From assembly GCA_027946365.1 (NCBI GenBank), contig JAPEUQ010000022.1:485953-549952 (forward strand): 64,000 bases of DNA, given 5' to 3'. Of the stretch, positions 1 to 10,538 are shown piece after piece. Source of the stretch: Kalmusia sp. IMI 367209 (Eukaryota; Ascomycota; Dothideomycetes; Pleosporales; Didymosphaeriaceae). Within the stretch, counting starts at the first letter, position 1. Each line of letters opens with the position of its first letter. The position numbers and the translations under genes were made by a program. Under the pieces are notes generated by a model. The model did no database searches, had not been told where the DNA came from, and was given only the letters and a program-made list of their open reading frames with translations.

Positions 1-847
1 AAAGATGCCCAAGAAGACAGTGATGAACGTTCTTTTGCGGTTCGCGGGAGTGGCCAGCATTTGCTTGTACGAAGTGCTCTTTTGAAACTCACGCTCCATT
101 TGAATACTCCGGGATATCTCCGCAAATTCGAAAGCAGCTAATGCAGAGGATTCGTCTCCTTCTGCGTGGTATTTGACTAGGAAAGCTCGAGCTTCCTCGT
201 GACGCTCAACTGCAATTAAGTACCTTGGAGACTCCGGTATCAAGATTAGCCCAGGCAAAACCAAGATTGGAAGTAGCAGCTGTAGGAGAGATGGAATGCG
301 CCAAGACCAGGAGTTGTCATAGGCTCGTGTGCCGAAAGTCGTCCAAGCGGCCACAAATGATCCTATACGTTCCGTTGGTTGCCTTTCGCAATGGAGTTAA
401 AGGTATCTACTCACCGACATACCATCCACAAAAGTAAAGACTGGTGACGATACCTCGATGTGTAGGGTATGCAGTCTCGGTCATCAAGAGAGGGACACAA
501 CCGCCGAAGAAAGCGCTAGCAAATCCCATAGTGATTCGAGCGATCACGAACATTACATAATTGATGGCTGCCGTCTGTAAACCTACACCAAGAATAATAA
601 AGAAGTATCCCATAAAGATGGTGGACTTGCGACCGTATTTGTTGGACCCCCAGGCCACGATGGGAAAGCAAACGATTGATCCAACATTTGTAGAACCTGC
701 GATGAACCCGAGCCAGGCACCAGTAGGCTTGTCCATAAATTCGTTCCATTGTGGAAGCGCAAGGAGTCCGTTCAGCATTGATCCATCATATCCGTTTCCG
801 GAGGAGAGCATGAAAAGGCTGAAGAGGCAGAAGTTGAGATAGACCAT
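1..847 (-). CDS. MFS sugar transporter (SP family), 3' end outside window
   Basis: This encodes the N-terminal half of a plasma-membrane sugar transporter of the lactose/hexose permease type. Exon 1 is 415-847. A 52-nt intron (363-414, GTGAGT..ATAG) joins a GWYVG/SF reading frame, and exon 2 runs from 362 off the window start. Visible family signatures are GNGYDGSMLNG in TM1, the GSNKYGRKS loop after TM2, AWTTFGTR after the intron, WSWRIPSLLQ and PESPRYL. The ATG at 847 gives a protein starting inside TM1. Sugar porters normally have about 30-40 residues and a WY(K/T) motif before it, and an upstream frame does supply these but is cut by TAA at 899-901 (see findings). The gene may therefore be truncated at its start or a recent pseudogene. 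It is divergent from the oxidoreductase at 1586. Family call is firm; functionality is uncertain. Confidence 0.85.
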
Positions 848-1585
848 GTTCGGTTTTGTGTACCATGCCTGGCCATTTGCAGGGAGAAGTGCTGCTAATT
901 ATGCGCCGATAGACTTGTTGCTGTTTTTGTCATAAGATACCATTGTGATGACTCTTCCAGGTGACGGTGACGGGGTTGCGAAGGTAGGCTGAATGTGTAA
1001 GCGAAGTCCTAAGCTGAGTATTATCGGATTGCAGCTAGTGATCTCTTTAACATGAAGAAAAAAGAGGACCAGCTCTGAACATATATACAATTTAAATAGT
1101 CTAGATGGTGCATATCAGATGCGGTTGTTGCGCGCTCCTCGGATATTGATCTCCCCGCGGGGTAAAATTCGAACGATATGTGGGGATGCCGCATTTGTGG
1201 GGAGGTTTTTAGAAGTCTCGGACGTAGCCGCGTCTGTGCGAAAATCCGAACACAAAGGCTTGAGTGCCGAACCAGAATCCCGTCACCACGACTCCGGGGA
1301 GTCCGCTGACAAAGTTTGTGAGAAGCTTTGACCGACGGCTTCTCAGTTTAGTTCAACGTAGTTTGTCGGCAATGTTCCGCTTCTCCCCGGCCCGAGCCTT
1401 GGCTAGGCAACGGGACCCCAGAATTTAAACCTTGCTCTAGTGGCATCGCTCGGCTTCACCTTCGGCAGTAGAAAGGTCTGATGTCAAAAAGGCGGTATAG
1501 AAGGCGATAAGAACCATTACACAAAAATTCTGTTTGGAAAATTGCGAAACTTATACCACTACACGTTTTGAGAATTTGCTCAACC
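848..1585. other. Divergent intergenic region between transporter and oxidoreductase
   Basis: About 740 bp separate the two divergent start codons. The part at 848-943 reads as the lost N-terminus of the transporter, in frame apart from one TAA. The remainder would hold both promoters. No coding sequence with recognisable motifs is seen. Confidence 0.5.
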
Positions 1586-2913
1586 ATGTCACAGATCAAA
1601 GTCGGCTTCGTCGGCTATGGAGGCTCAGCAAAGACGTATCACCTACCATATCTCCTGCCAGTGAAAGAATTCCACATTTACGCATTCCTACAGCGGGCCG
1701 CCGCGCCTTCGACCGAGAGTGCAGCGCCAGGAAGCCACTGTACCGTTGACTTTCCAGAGGCTAAGCATTATCGCACGGCAGAGGAATTTTTTGGAGACCC
1801 TGCTATAGAGCTTGTGATAGTCACTACACATACAGATACCCATGGTAGCTTTGCTCAGAAAGCCCTAGAAGCGGGAAAACATGGTCAGTCTTCGCACACA
1901 CTAGCTGTCTTGAAGGCCTTGTAACCAGATTCTCCTTCCAGTCGTCGTTGAGAAGCCTTTCACGCGAACAAGTGAAGAAGCTGACAATCTTCTCGCCTTG
2001 TCAAAGGAGAAGGGTCTGATTCTGACCGTCTACCAAAGTATGTATATGATTCATGACCTACACCCAAGGTATTGACAGTGCCAAAGACCGACGCTGGGAT
2101 GGTGAATTTAGAACACTGCAGCATCTTGTTAACAAGAATGCATTTGGCACAATCACCGAAGCACAAATCTACTACGATTTTGAGAACCCGCCCTGGATCA
2201 AGTATCTTTCTGCGAAAGAGTACACTCCAGGCGATGGACTACTTTTCGGCTTGGGTAAGACATTGATAGGCGAGTGTTGGAACTCAATAAGCTGACAGTG
2301 CTGAGGTTCGCATACTCTTGACCAAGCGCTTGTACTCTTTGGCAGACCCAAGTCCGTGACGGCGTTTCTGAAGGTCCTCCGGGGAATCGATAGCGATGTT
2401 GATGACACCTTTACGGTGATTCTGCAATACGAAACTCCTCTTCTCGTCACAGTCAAGACAACGATAATTTCTTGCCTGCCAAAAGGGCTCAAGTATATCA
2501 TTCGGGGTTCAGAAGGATCATACGTCAAAGCATGTAACTCCCTTCTCAGACACGAGATGACTCTGACCTGAATTTGACAGTATGGAGACGATATACAAGA
2601 GCGCCAGACTCTATCAGGGATGAGCTCTACAGACTCGGCTTTCGGTGTAAATCCCGAAGATGAGTACGGTACACTCACAACATATAAGGAATTTGACTCT
2701 GCTCTGCAGACGTTCGAGCCATCCTCGAAGAAATACGTTGGCAATTTTCCCACGTTGAACGGCTTCAATCAGGGCTACTACGAGAGCTTGGCTGATACTA
2801 TCAGGCGCAAGGCGCCTCTCCAGGTGGATCCCCAAACACCTAGGGACGGCATACGGTTGATGGAGCTCGCTCGCGAGTCTCATGATACTGGCCGAACGGT
2901 GTTGTGGCGCTGA
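1586..2913 (+). CDS. Gfo/Idh/MocA family NAD(P)-dependent oxidoreductase
   Basis: This is a predicted cytosolic NAD(P)-dependent sugar/polyol dehydrogenase. Five exons are deduced: 1586-1883, 1942-2037, 2087-2254, 2306-2529 and 2581-2913, giving 372 residues with frame kept at every junction. Exon 1 carries the Rossmann glycine motif VGFVGYGGSAKTYH. The second exon begins the catalytic EKPFT motif, exon 3 has NRRWDGEF, and the exon 3/4 junction restores GLGSHTLDQALVLFGRPK, typical of the C-terminal substrate domain. The last intron starts with GC rather than GT (2530-2580), which is needed to join SYVK to YGDDIQERQ. The start at 1586 is preferred over the in-frame ATG at 1568 because MSQIKVGFVGYGG is the usual N-terminus. 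Substrate is not predictable. The divergent sugar transporter suggests joint use in carbohydrate uptake and oxidation. Confidence 0.88.
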
Positions 2914-4039
2914 GATCGAATAGAAGACACATATCAAGAAAATAATGTGCGGTCCCTAAGCTGATCTAGCCACTTGTCTGGGTGCGCGCGCCGGCTGATT
3001 TACTGTAGTGCTTCAGTTCAAATTCCAAAAAATCGTTCACAAAGTGCAGCTACGTTGAACGTGTTGGGCAAATGTTAGGTTTTTGACTCAGAGATTAAAC
3101 TCCTTCCTCAACCCCACTACGACCCACCTTGTAGCTAGGGTTAACAACTTCGTGATTTGATCCTACCAAGGTTGGAGTTTTCCGTTCTCTTCACAAGCAA
3201 ATTCTCTACATCATGACTCTCAGTAGATCTGTATCTTGATTTTGTTGATCTTCGAAAAACGGAATATTGTTCAACATAATTTACGAAAGGATACGGGCTA
3301 GACATAGCTAACACCGATATGATAACATGGCCGTTGTTGAACTTATGTCGAAAACGTCGTGAACACGTCGTGAACACACTTTCAAGTAGGAGGAAATAGG
3401 CACACAAGTGCTCGGTAGAGAGACGCAGGTCACCATGTCCATATCAACGTTAGGATTGATTATAGCAGCGAGCATTCCTCAAGTAGTGATGAGATTGAAA
3501 TTTATCTTCTGTCCTCTATCGTCCCCTGCGTTTTAGGGGTGTTGCGCTAGCGCGCTCCTAGCGCCTCGCCTGCGCAACCATCTTGGCGGCGACCATCACG
3601 TGATCAGAATATCACAGGATCGCGTACTTCACTCCTTACAATTAAAGCGGAGGATATAGTAATTGTGTAACAACAACATTTTTTCAACATGATGCCTGGA
3701 TCTGAACGCTCTCTCGGCACACCGTCGCAGTGCAAGGTGGCCACAGTATTGACCTAGTCTAAACTTTTATGCACAGTTCCACGTGACGCTTAATAAATCT
3801 GCAGCAAAAAAAAACTTATCTGAAATTCTGGTACGGGGAGTTTCGGGACTTGGCAAAACTTTAGCATGGGAATTGGTAGTGCCAGTCAATGGTACAGTGA
3901 CACTGTTTGCTTACGAGCGGGTCTTGACTTGGACCATACGCAGTCTCTGTCGGCTCCGAAGGGTATGTAAACATAGCCCGTGGAGGCCGCTCAAGAGTCT
4001 ATATTCGAGTCCTATAAGAGCGACATTCCTGGTACAGAA
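2914..4039. other. Intergenic, no supported gene
   Basis: About 1.1 kb without a recognisable coding region. At 3541-3575 there is a cluster of GCGCTAGCGCG/CCTAGCGCC-like palindromic words, followed by an ATCACGTGAT palindrome near 3596. Short frames at 3783-4043 are judged spurious. Confidence 0.4.
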
Positions 4040-4164
4040 ATGACCGCTATAACAGCGCCGTATAATGAACCTCAACATGACTCCAAAACCTCTCGGTGCA
4101 CCACTTCATACAGTAAGTTTTCTTTTTCCATCAAGACCCTGTTTCCCCTGCCCAAGAAGCTTAT

Positions 4165-4659
4165 ATGAATGTGAAGTTTGAGGAAATCGTCGCCCAAGAG
4201 AAGACACTCGCGTTGCCGCACTTCACCTCCGACGACGCCTTCGAGCTCGGAATTCTTATCAGGAGCCGTCTTCGAGAATACTCAGAGGGCCCGGTAGTGG
4301 TAAACATTGCTCTAGCCAACAACCAGCAGCTATTGTTCCATGCTACGTCAAGGCCCGGCACCGTCCCCGAGAACGATAACTGGGTGCGCCGCAAGAGGAA
4401 CGTCGTACTGAGATTCGGCTTCAGCACCTGGGCTGCCCACAACATGTTTGACAAGGGTGACGAAGAAAAGTTCAAGGCTCGTTTTCAGCTGGGTGAGAAA
4501 GCAGAAGAGTACGCTATTCATGGTGGTGGCTTTCCTGTTCGTGTCAAAGGCGTGGAGGGCCCGGTTGCTGCTATTGTTGTAAGTGGTTTGGCTCAGGAGG
4601 AGGATCACCAGATTATTGTCGAGTGCTTGCAAATATATTTGGCGGGTCAGCAGCAGTAA
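4165..4659 (+). CDS. HbpS-like / UPF0303 family protein
   Basis: A 164-residue protein of the UPF0303/HbpS-like family (haem-degrading-like fold), related to yeast YBR137W, a soluble cytosolic protein. Family features visible are DDAFELGILIRSRL near residues 23-36, VVVNIALANNQQLLFHAT, the basic WVRRKRNVVLRFGFST segment, EEYAIHGGGFPVRV, and the C-terminal VSGLAQEEDHQIIVE. Length matches the family. A possible upstream exon 4040-4112 (GTAAGT donor at 4113, AAG acceptor at 4156) would add about 40 residues in frame, so the true start could be 4040. The protein is complete without it. There is no obvious functional link to the neighbours. Which reaction it catalyses, if any, cannot be told from sequence. 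Confidence 0.85.
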   Translation: MNVKFEEIVAQEKTLALPHFTSDDAFELGILIRSRLREYSEGPVVVNIALANNQQLLFHATSRPGTVPENDNWVRRKRNVVLRFGFSTWAAHNMFDKGDEEKFKARFQLGEKAEEYAIHGGGFPVRVKGVEGPVAAIVVSGLAQEEDHQIIVECLQIYLAGQQQ

Positions 4660-5177
4660 ATTTGAGCCGCGTGACTGTCAGTCGAATTATGAACCAGAGC
4701 GTCGCTGAGCACATGAAATGGGAACCCTGAACCTCGATGGTGACACTAGCGCCAAACAAAGGAATTCCGGGTCTCCCCGACCCGATTAGAAAGCCCCACA
4801 TTTCCATAGTGACGCTAGCGCCAAATGATAGAACTCCGAGTCTCCCCTCGCGCTTCCCGATCGGAAATTGTCACGTGGCCGTTACCCTCGCTACTGTGGA
4901 AAAATAAGGAATAAAATATGGTTGTACTTGTCAATTAGCCAAGACGTGAAATTTGTTCTGTCCGTGCTGACTACAGACTGACTAAGCTAGAACGCTAGAG
5001 TTGGCGTAACGCCGAAGAATCACCACACTACCCCTCATTTCGAATGCGGGGTACTTACAAAGACAACGAAGGACACACCATTAGCAAACGATTGATAAAT
5101 ATACTTGAGCCTCCCGAAATTCCCCAGGTCGGGTCAGGACAGGCCAAATTTCCAGCAACAGGGAGGCATCACGGCAC
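4660..5177. promoter_or_regulatory. Upstream region of the Zn2Cys6 gene with a 69-bp-spaced direct repeat
   Basis: Two copies of GTGAC(A/G)CTAGCGCCAAA occur at 4740 and 4809, each followed about 20 bp later by GAA(T/C)TCCG(G/A)GTCTCCCC. The units are about 40 bp, offset 69 bp. They lie 330-440 bp before the regulator's start codon. A role as binding sites is inference; a remnant of a tandem duplication is equally possible. Confidence 0.4.
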
Positions 5178-7365
5178 ATGTCTGCCCCCGATTCTTCACC
5201 CGTAGACGCCTCAGGCTCTCGCTCTCCCGAAGCACGCCGAGGACGCCATGGTCCCAAGTCGCGTTTTAGGACAATGACTTTTCCCCGAAAGCGAGCTGTC
5301 ACGGCATGTGATACGTGCAGGTGGAAGAAGACCAAGTGCGGTAACGAGCGCCCAATATGCGCATCTTGTGCCAAGCACGGCTGGCCGTGCTCATATGATC
5401 CTCGCCTAGATCATTCGTCGTCAGTATAGTCCCTTATTCCCCTGGCTGTAGCAGCCTCGATTCTGTACGCTGAGCCAGCATCATACTCTAGCTTCGACCC
5501 TGCGAGCCTACTCATCCTGGACAAGTTGAATCAGACGCTGCAGAAGCTCGCTGAGATTGATCAGGAAGTGAAGGGCCAGAATGCCTGTGCTAGTAACGAT
5601 CTGAGATCGACTGCTGTCGCTGCTGCAACGAGTTTTCTGAGATATGGTCCTAGCGCTGAAGTTTGCAACGTGACTTCGCCGTCATCGTCGGATTGCCTCG
5701 AGGTACCTACGGCATTCGCATCCACCGAGACTATCCTAAATTGGCCGATATTCAATGGCCGATGGTCACCCAACGTCTTGTCCCAAGAAATTCTCATCGG
5801 CAGTCTCCCCTCTCCGCATGGCGACCACCGAAAGTCGTTCAAGCGGGGAGGGCGTGCGAGTCGGGGTATTAACGAAGAAAACGTCCCAAGCCTCGTGGAT
5901 CGGTTTCTACAGCTAGTGCATTCGAAAAATCCCGTCTTTCATACTCGACATATACGCGAGGCTACGCGGCAGGTTGCAGAGGAGGGTGTTGGTTGGGACG
6001 CTTCGTCCTGCATTGTGGTGCGTATCTCCTACCCGAGCTTTGACACTGGTCTGAGAAGGCATCTGCGTCTGGCCATGTATTGTATTGACACCTATCTAGC
6101 TGCTCGCCTGCGCCTTAGGCGCCGTTGCACATTCATTCAATCCATCATCCGAGGCGGGCATGCTGAACGGGCGCACTTCTCTAGATGACACATTCGACTT
6201 GGAGACAGGAGATGCATTCTATCAAGTCGCACGGAAGCGATTGGGGCTTCTTGACCAAAGTATCATGACAGGTCAATGCTATATGCTCTCGGGCATCTAT
6301 CTGATGTACACACTGCGTCCACTCGAAGCATGGTCAGCATTCCATCAAGCAGGCTCTACTTACTCGTTGTACCTGAGAAGCCATGCCGCTCTCGAAGAAC
6401 GCAACAATGGTGCAGACGTCTCACCTTCACATTTGGAGAGACGGCTCGAGCAGCGGCTTTACTGGACGGTCTTAAAGTCAGAGTGTGAGATCCGCGTTCA
6501 GCTCGACCTTCCCCAATCAGACCTTTGCAAGCTTGACTACCCATTCCTTTTCCCATCCCCTCCAACACCTGGAAGTCCAGCTGAGACCCCAGAGAACTAC
6601 CTACACGCGCAAGGGTCAACGTCTACGGCATCAACACCATCGCAGCTATTCTCGCTGGCATCTACTTGCATTTCCCAAAGTGCTGAAGAACAGACCTGGT
6701 TCTACTATCTCAGTGAGATTGCATTACGACGGATTGAGAACCGCGTCCTCAACGTGTTCTACAAAGAAGACCCTCAGCACTGGGTCCAAATGGATCTCGC
6801 TACCATGATCAGTGCCGCTCAAGAGATCGAAGCTCAAATGGAGACATGGTACGCCTCCCTACCCACAAGCATTCGCTTCGATAGCGACCCACACCAGGCA
6901 TTCGACGAGCTGCGCCACGTGACCCAAGGCCGCAGCCTCCTGATCCGCAGCCTGCTCTACCGACCCTTCCTCTACTACGCCATACATGCCGCCCACAAAG
7001 TCCAGATACGCTGGGATTTGAGCACTACGCTGCAAGGCTTCGTCCAAAAATGCCTCGCTATCTGCCTGGCATGCAACGATGGCCACGCTCTGACGCACCG
7101 CCACCATGGCACTTGGTACGTATTGCGCGAGAGCGTCACCGCTGCACTGATGCTGCTGGCTGCCCGCGCAGCCGACCTCATCACTATCGACCTACACGTG
7201 CCATTGTCGCTGCAGCCCGAAGCGCTGAATGATAACCAGCAGTATGCGCGCACTTTGCATATCTGTGTCGAGCGGCTGCGCTATTGGGAGGCTGAAGCGC
7301 CGCCAGATATTGCACATGCACGTGGGATTATTGAGGAGTTGATGAGTAGCATGGATGACATCTGA
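5178..7365 (+). CDS. Zn(II)2Cys6 fungal-type transcription factor
   Basis: A 677-residue nuclear regulator in three exons: 5178-5419, 5492-6017 and 6100-7365. Residues 44-71 form a canonical binuclear zinc cluster (C-x2-C-x6-C-x6-C-x2-C-x6-C, starting CDTCRWKKTKC), preceded by a basic PRKRAVTA stretch. The middle is the fungal-specific transcription factor domain: SLVDRFLQLVHSKNPVF, then across intron 2 the LLACALGAVAHSFNP segment, QCYMLSGIYLMYTLRPLEAW, and later VLNVFYKEDPQHW and SLLIRSLLYRPFLYYAIH. Intron 2 (6018-6099, GTGCGT..TCTAG) is secure from motif continuity. Intron 1 (5420-5491, GTCAGT..TCTAG) is the best frame-keeping choice; GTATAG at 5424 to GAG at 5474 is an alternative. Target genes are unknown. 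There is no secondary-metabolite cluster around it. Confidence 0.9.
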
Positions 7366-7565
7366 TCCATTTGATTAGTCCTTTCAAGTGACTGACACTC
7401 CAAGGTAGAAAGTCAACACTTTCTCCCGCCGCACAGCTACAAATTCTTAACTATCCTGCGGATACACCAGACCACCCTCTCTGCGAATTTCATGCATCAA
7501 CTTCATGATTCTCAAGCTTTCCTCTAAGGGCATGACCGCGTTCTCTGTCCGCCCGTTCGCAATAT

Positions 7566-8793
7566 CTACCTTCTTGGACGATTCAGGTAAAATGCTGGAA
7601 GAGCGCCCTTGATCGATCTCAATCTTTCTCCCAGTGCATAGTCGACATAATTGTGCAGTATCTTCCGCACCTCTAGCAGGTCATCCAACTTCCTCATGCG
7701 TGCCATGTCCACCACTTCCATGCGGAAGTATACTTCACCGTCTTTGATTTCCCGCCAATGTATCCATAGTATGATTGTACAGCCATCTATTGTCAAGGAG
7801 AAATGGCATGTTTCTAGCTGCGTAGGAGCTCGATCGGGATATGCGGTCGAGTAGAGGTTGTGCATGTAATTGACTATGAGGGCGCCGTCGCGGGCGGCTT
7901 GCAGCGAAGCGTTGAATTGGTTTTCACCAGATCTCACAGCCTTCCATTGCGCCGTGAGGAATGGAAAGTGCGTGTCGGCCTTGTGAACGACGTTGTACCT
8001 GTGAGTCGAATTAGCCCGAAATCATGATAGAGAGAGGGGGTCAGCGTACCAGACGGGCTATTTCATCCTCCCTCGCGGTGAATGCTGGCGCGGATGGAGG
8101 AGCATATGTGTTCGCTTCTGCGGCGGTGATGTATCCGATACAGCTATCGGGCTGTGGTCGCGAGAAAGAGCCCCGTAGCTCTGGCAAGATTGCATTTGGT
8201 GGGTCCGGGAGATAATCTTTCACCAGATTCACCTTGTCCTTTAGTGTCAACCCCTTTGTCCCGCCAAAGGCCTCGCCACGAAACAGGATATGTTCATCCA
8301 GCATCTTCTGTCCTGTGAACTCATTTGCCATTGACGCAGCCTTCCAGGTATTGATGATAGCTTGCGCGTGAGGGGAAGGCTCCTCGTCGCGACCTTGCTT
8401 GAGTGTCTGTACAAAGTCTGCAAGAGGCTCTGGGAGTGCTATATCCTCGTCAACAGTGATGTTATACTTAGATAGCTGCGTCATAGTAGTCATAGCGGTA
8501 TCTGCTCGCGATGAGGACATTTCGCTGGAGGGAGAGGACTGTGTGCTGCGGCTCGAAGAGCAAAGATTCTCTTCTGTGAGGTGTAGTGGGGAAGTACTGT
8601 GGTGGAGGAAGCGGCCTCGTTGGCTTTCGGGGGTGTATTTATCGGAGCCTTGCAGACTTGAGCTTTCCGAATAAGGCGGGGCAGGAGCGGTGGGCGGGGC
8701 AGGAGCGGTGAGGGAACAAGCGTGGCGTTTGCGAGTATGAAACATTGAAGGGCTGCCGGCGGAGCTAGTTGATCTCGAGCGCTTTGGTGACAT
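7566..8793 (-). CDS. DUF7924-like hypothetical protein
   Basis: The upstream exon (8793 down to about 8049) has a low-complexity basic N-terminus (MSPKRSRSTS, Ser/Pro-rich to about residue 100), then a structured part containing NTWKAASMANEFTGQKMLDEHILFRG. The downstream exon (to 7566) has HFPFLTAQWKAV, SLQAARDGALIVNYMHNLY, CHFSLTIDGCTIILWIHW and a C-terminal LNRPRR. This resembles the fungal DUF7924 family, whose fold recalls restriction-endonuclease-like domains; the expected Glu of a (V)FP.L.xE.K motif reads Gln here. The intron is unsettled. GTACGC at 8048 with CACAG at about 7999 breaks the frame, while the next AG (CACAAG, about 7976) keeps it. Either the longer intron is used or a 1-nt shift has occurred. 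Function unknown. Confidence 0.6.
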
Positions 8794-9797
8794 GATGGAA
8801 CGTCAAGTATGGGCAATAATCAAGGTTGAAACGTAGCGCAGGTGGAAGGTAACAGGGACAATTACGCAGCGTAGATGTTTATATACCCCACCACGGTAGA
8901 ACTGCGGCTGCCAAGGTAAGCCTGATTTTCAACGTGGGTAATATAATTGGAGGAGCCTGCTAGCTCCTACCACGACTAATACTTAGGGTCCAAGTGAGAG
9001 AAAAGGAAATTGATCCTTTCTGCAACTCTTCAGTCCCCTCACCTGTGCGCTACTGTCCTAACGCCGTAGATAAGTTGAGATTCCATTATCACTTTACTCG
9101 TAACAAGACTTGACGTAGGAAGACTCGACAATTTTAAAGAAGCTCAAAGTCTCAAGTCATCTCCCGCAAAGTCTCAAGTCATCTCCCGCTTTTCTACCGC
9201 AGAGAAGACCACCATGGGTTTCGCACACAGGACTGCTGCGGCCGTGTCATTCACTGCCTGAGCGGTACCATTCTGTGATGATGATGCGAACCGTCGCTTC
9301 GAGGCCGGTATCGTCATCGACGGCCCTATTACCAACGACGCCGAGTTCCGGCTCACATTGGGCTTGTCCCGTCTCGTCGTCGTCGGAGGCTCCAAAGATT
9401 CGAGCACCCTAAAGTTGGGTGGACATGAGGCTGCAGCCTGGCCAGCGCTAGTGGAAGCGGGCAATTAACGATAGGGCAGCCCCGCACGGCTTAGAAGGCT
9501 TGGCGAACACTTGACTCATCCGCCCCACCTGTTCTCCCTCGACTACCTACAACATGACCCTACCCAAATGCCCATGTAGTGTCTCTCTCCTTCACTGACA
9601 AATTCCTTCTAGGCTTCATGAAAGCCGTCGCGTCGCATTTGTTCTACAAACATTCTTCCCCAGATCTCCAACCTCATCAATTCGTCTATCATCCTCTTCC
9701 TGCCAACATTATCGACTTTTTGACGTTTCCCATTTATAGATTCCCTAAAATGGAAACGAAGACATGGAAAATGCTTGGTAAGGGAGCCTAATTCCGT
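8794..9797. other. Intergenic between divergent genes; small tandem duplication
   Basis: One kilobase lies between the DUF7924-like gene and the ubiquitin hydrolase. A 21-22-bp word (AAGTCTCAAGTCATCTCCCG) is tandemly duplicated at about 9147-9190. No coding sequence with recognisable motifs is seen. ATG at 9751 with a GTAAGG intron (9777-9818) could give an alternative first exon for the hydrolase. Confidence 0.4.
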
Positions 9798-10538
9798 ATG
9801 GACCAATCGTCTTCAGAATATAAACTCATCGCGAACATGGCAGAGAACAACCCAGATGTAATGAACCAATTGGCAGCGAAATTGGGTCTATCGTCCGAGC
9901 TCCAATTCTACGACGTCTATTCCCTGGATGAACCCGAACTACTCGCACATATCCCCCGACCTGTCTTGGCTCTGCTGGTCGTCATTCCACTTACACCAGC
10001 TTGGGATCGAAATCGCCAGGCCGAAGACGCTGATCAAGAACCTTACACTGGATCCGGTCCTGACGAGCCCGTCATCTGGTTCAGGCAGACCATTGGCCAC
10101 GCCTGTGGCTCCATCGGTTTGCTTCATAGCGCCATCAATGGTCCGGCCGTCGACTTTATCAAGCCTGATTCCGATCTCGCGGCGCTACGGAGCCTTGCCA
10201 TACCGTTGGATATGACCAAACGCGCCAAAATGCTGTACAATAGCGAGACTTTCGAACTTGCCCACAAGTCGGTCGAGCAAGCCGGCGAAAGCTATGTGAA
10301 TCCGACGGATGAGCGTGATGGTGGGCATTTTGTAAGCTTTGTCAAGAGCGGCGGAAAGCTCTGGGAGCTTGAAGGGTCGAGAATGGGTCCTCTGGACAGA
10401 GGAAGTCTTGCTGACGATGAGGACGTTCTCAGTCCGCGAGCGCTAGATATGGGCATCAAAAGAATCATCAAGTTGAACGTGGATGGAGGAGGGAAGGGCC
10501 TTCTTTTTAGCTGCCTTGCTTTGGCTCGCACGTCTTAG
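9798..10538 (+). CDS. Ubiquitin carboxyl-terminal hydrolase (UCH, peptidase C12)
   Basis: A 246-residue cytosolic/nuclear cysteine protease of the UCH-L1/L3/Yuh1 type, which removes small adducts from the ubiquitin C-terminus. ENNPDVMNQLAAKLGL is the usual N-terminal strand. QTIGHACGSIGLLHSA carries the oxyanion Gln97 and the nucleophile Cys103, and GGHFVSFV carries the catalytic His177. The position of the third catalytic residue, usually Asp in LYELDG, reads LWELEG (Glu192). Length matches single-domain UCHs and the frame has no intron. The first 14 residues are not typical, and an alternative spliced start (ATG 9751, intron 9777-9818) also enters the frame at Glu7. The activity call depends on the Glu192 question. 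Confidence 0.9.
   Translation: MDQSSSEYKLIANMAENNPDVMNQLAAKLGLSSELQFYDVYSLDEPELLAHIPRPVLALLVVIPLTPAWDRNRQAEDADQEPYTGSGPDEPVIWFRQTIGHACGSIGLLHSAINGPAVDFIKPDSDLAALRSLAIPLDMTKRAKMLYNSETFELAHKSVEQAGESYVNPTDERDGGHFVSFVKSGGKLWELEGSRMGPLDRGSLADDEDVLSPRALDMGIKRIIKLNVDGGGKGLLFSCLALARTS

Noticed and set aside
3783..4043. 86-codon frame containing GVSGLGKT, a P-loop-like string
   Set aside because: The string fits GxxxxGKT but nothing around it resembles an ATPase domain, there is no start context or intron signal, and it stands in low-quality intergenic sequence.
9174..9464. 96-codon minus-strand open frame
   Set aside because: Ser/Ala/Thr-rich with no motif; composition suggests chance in a GC-rich stretch.
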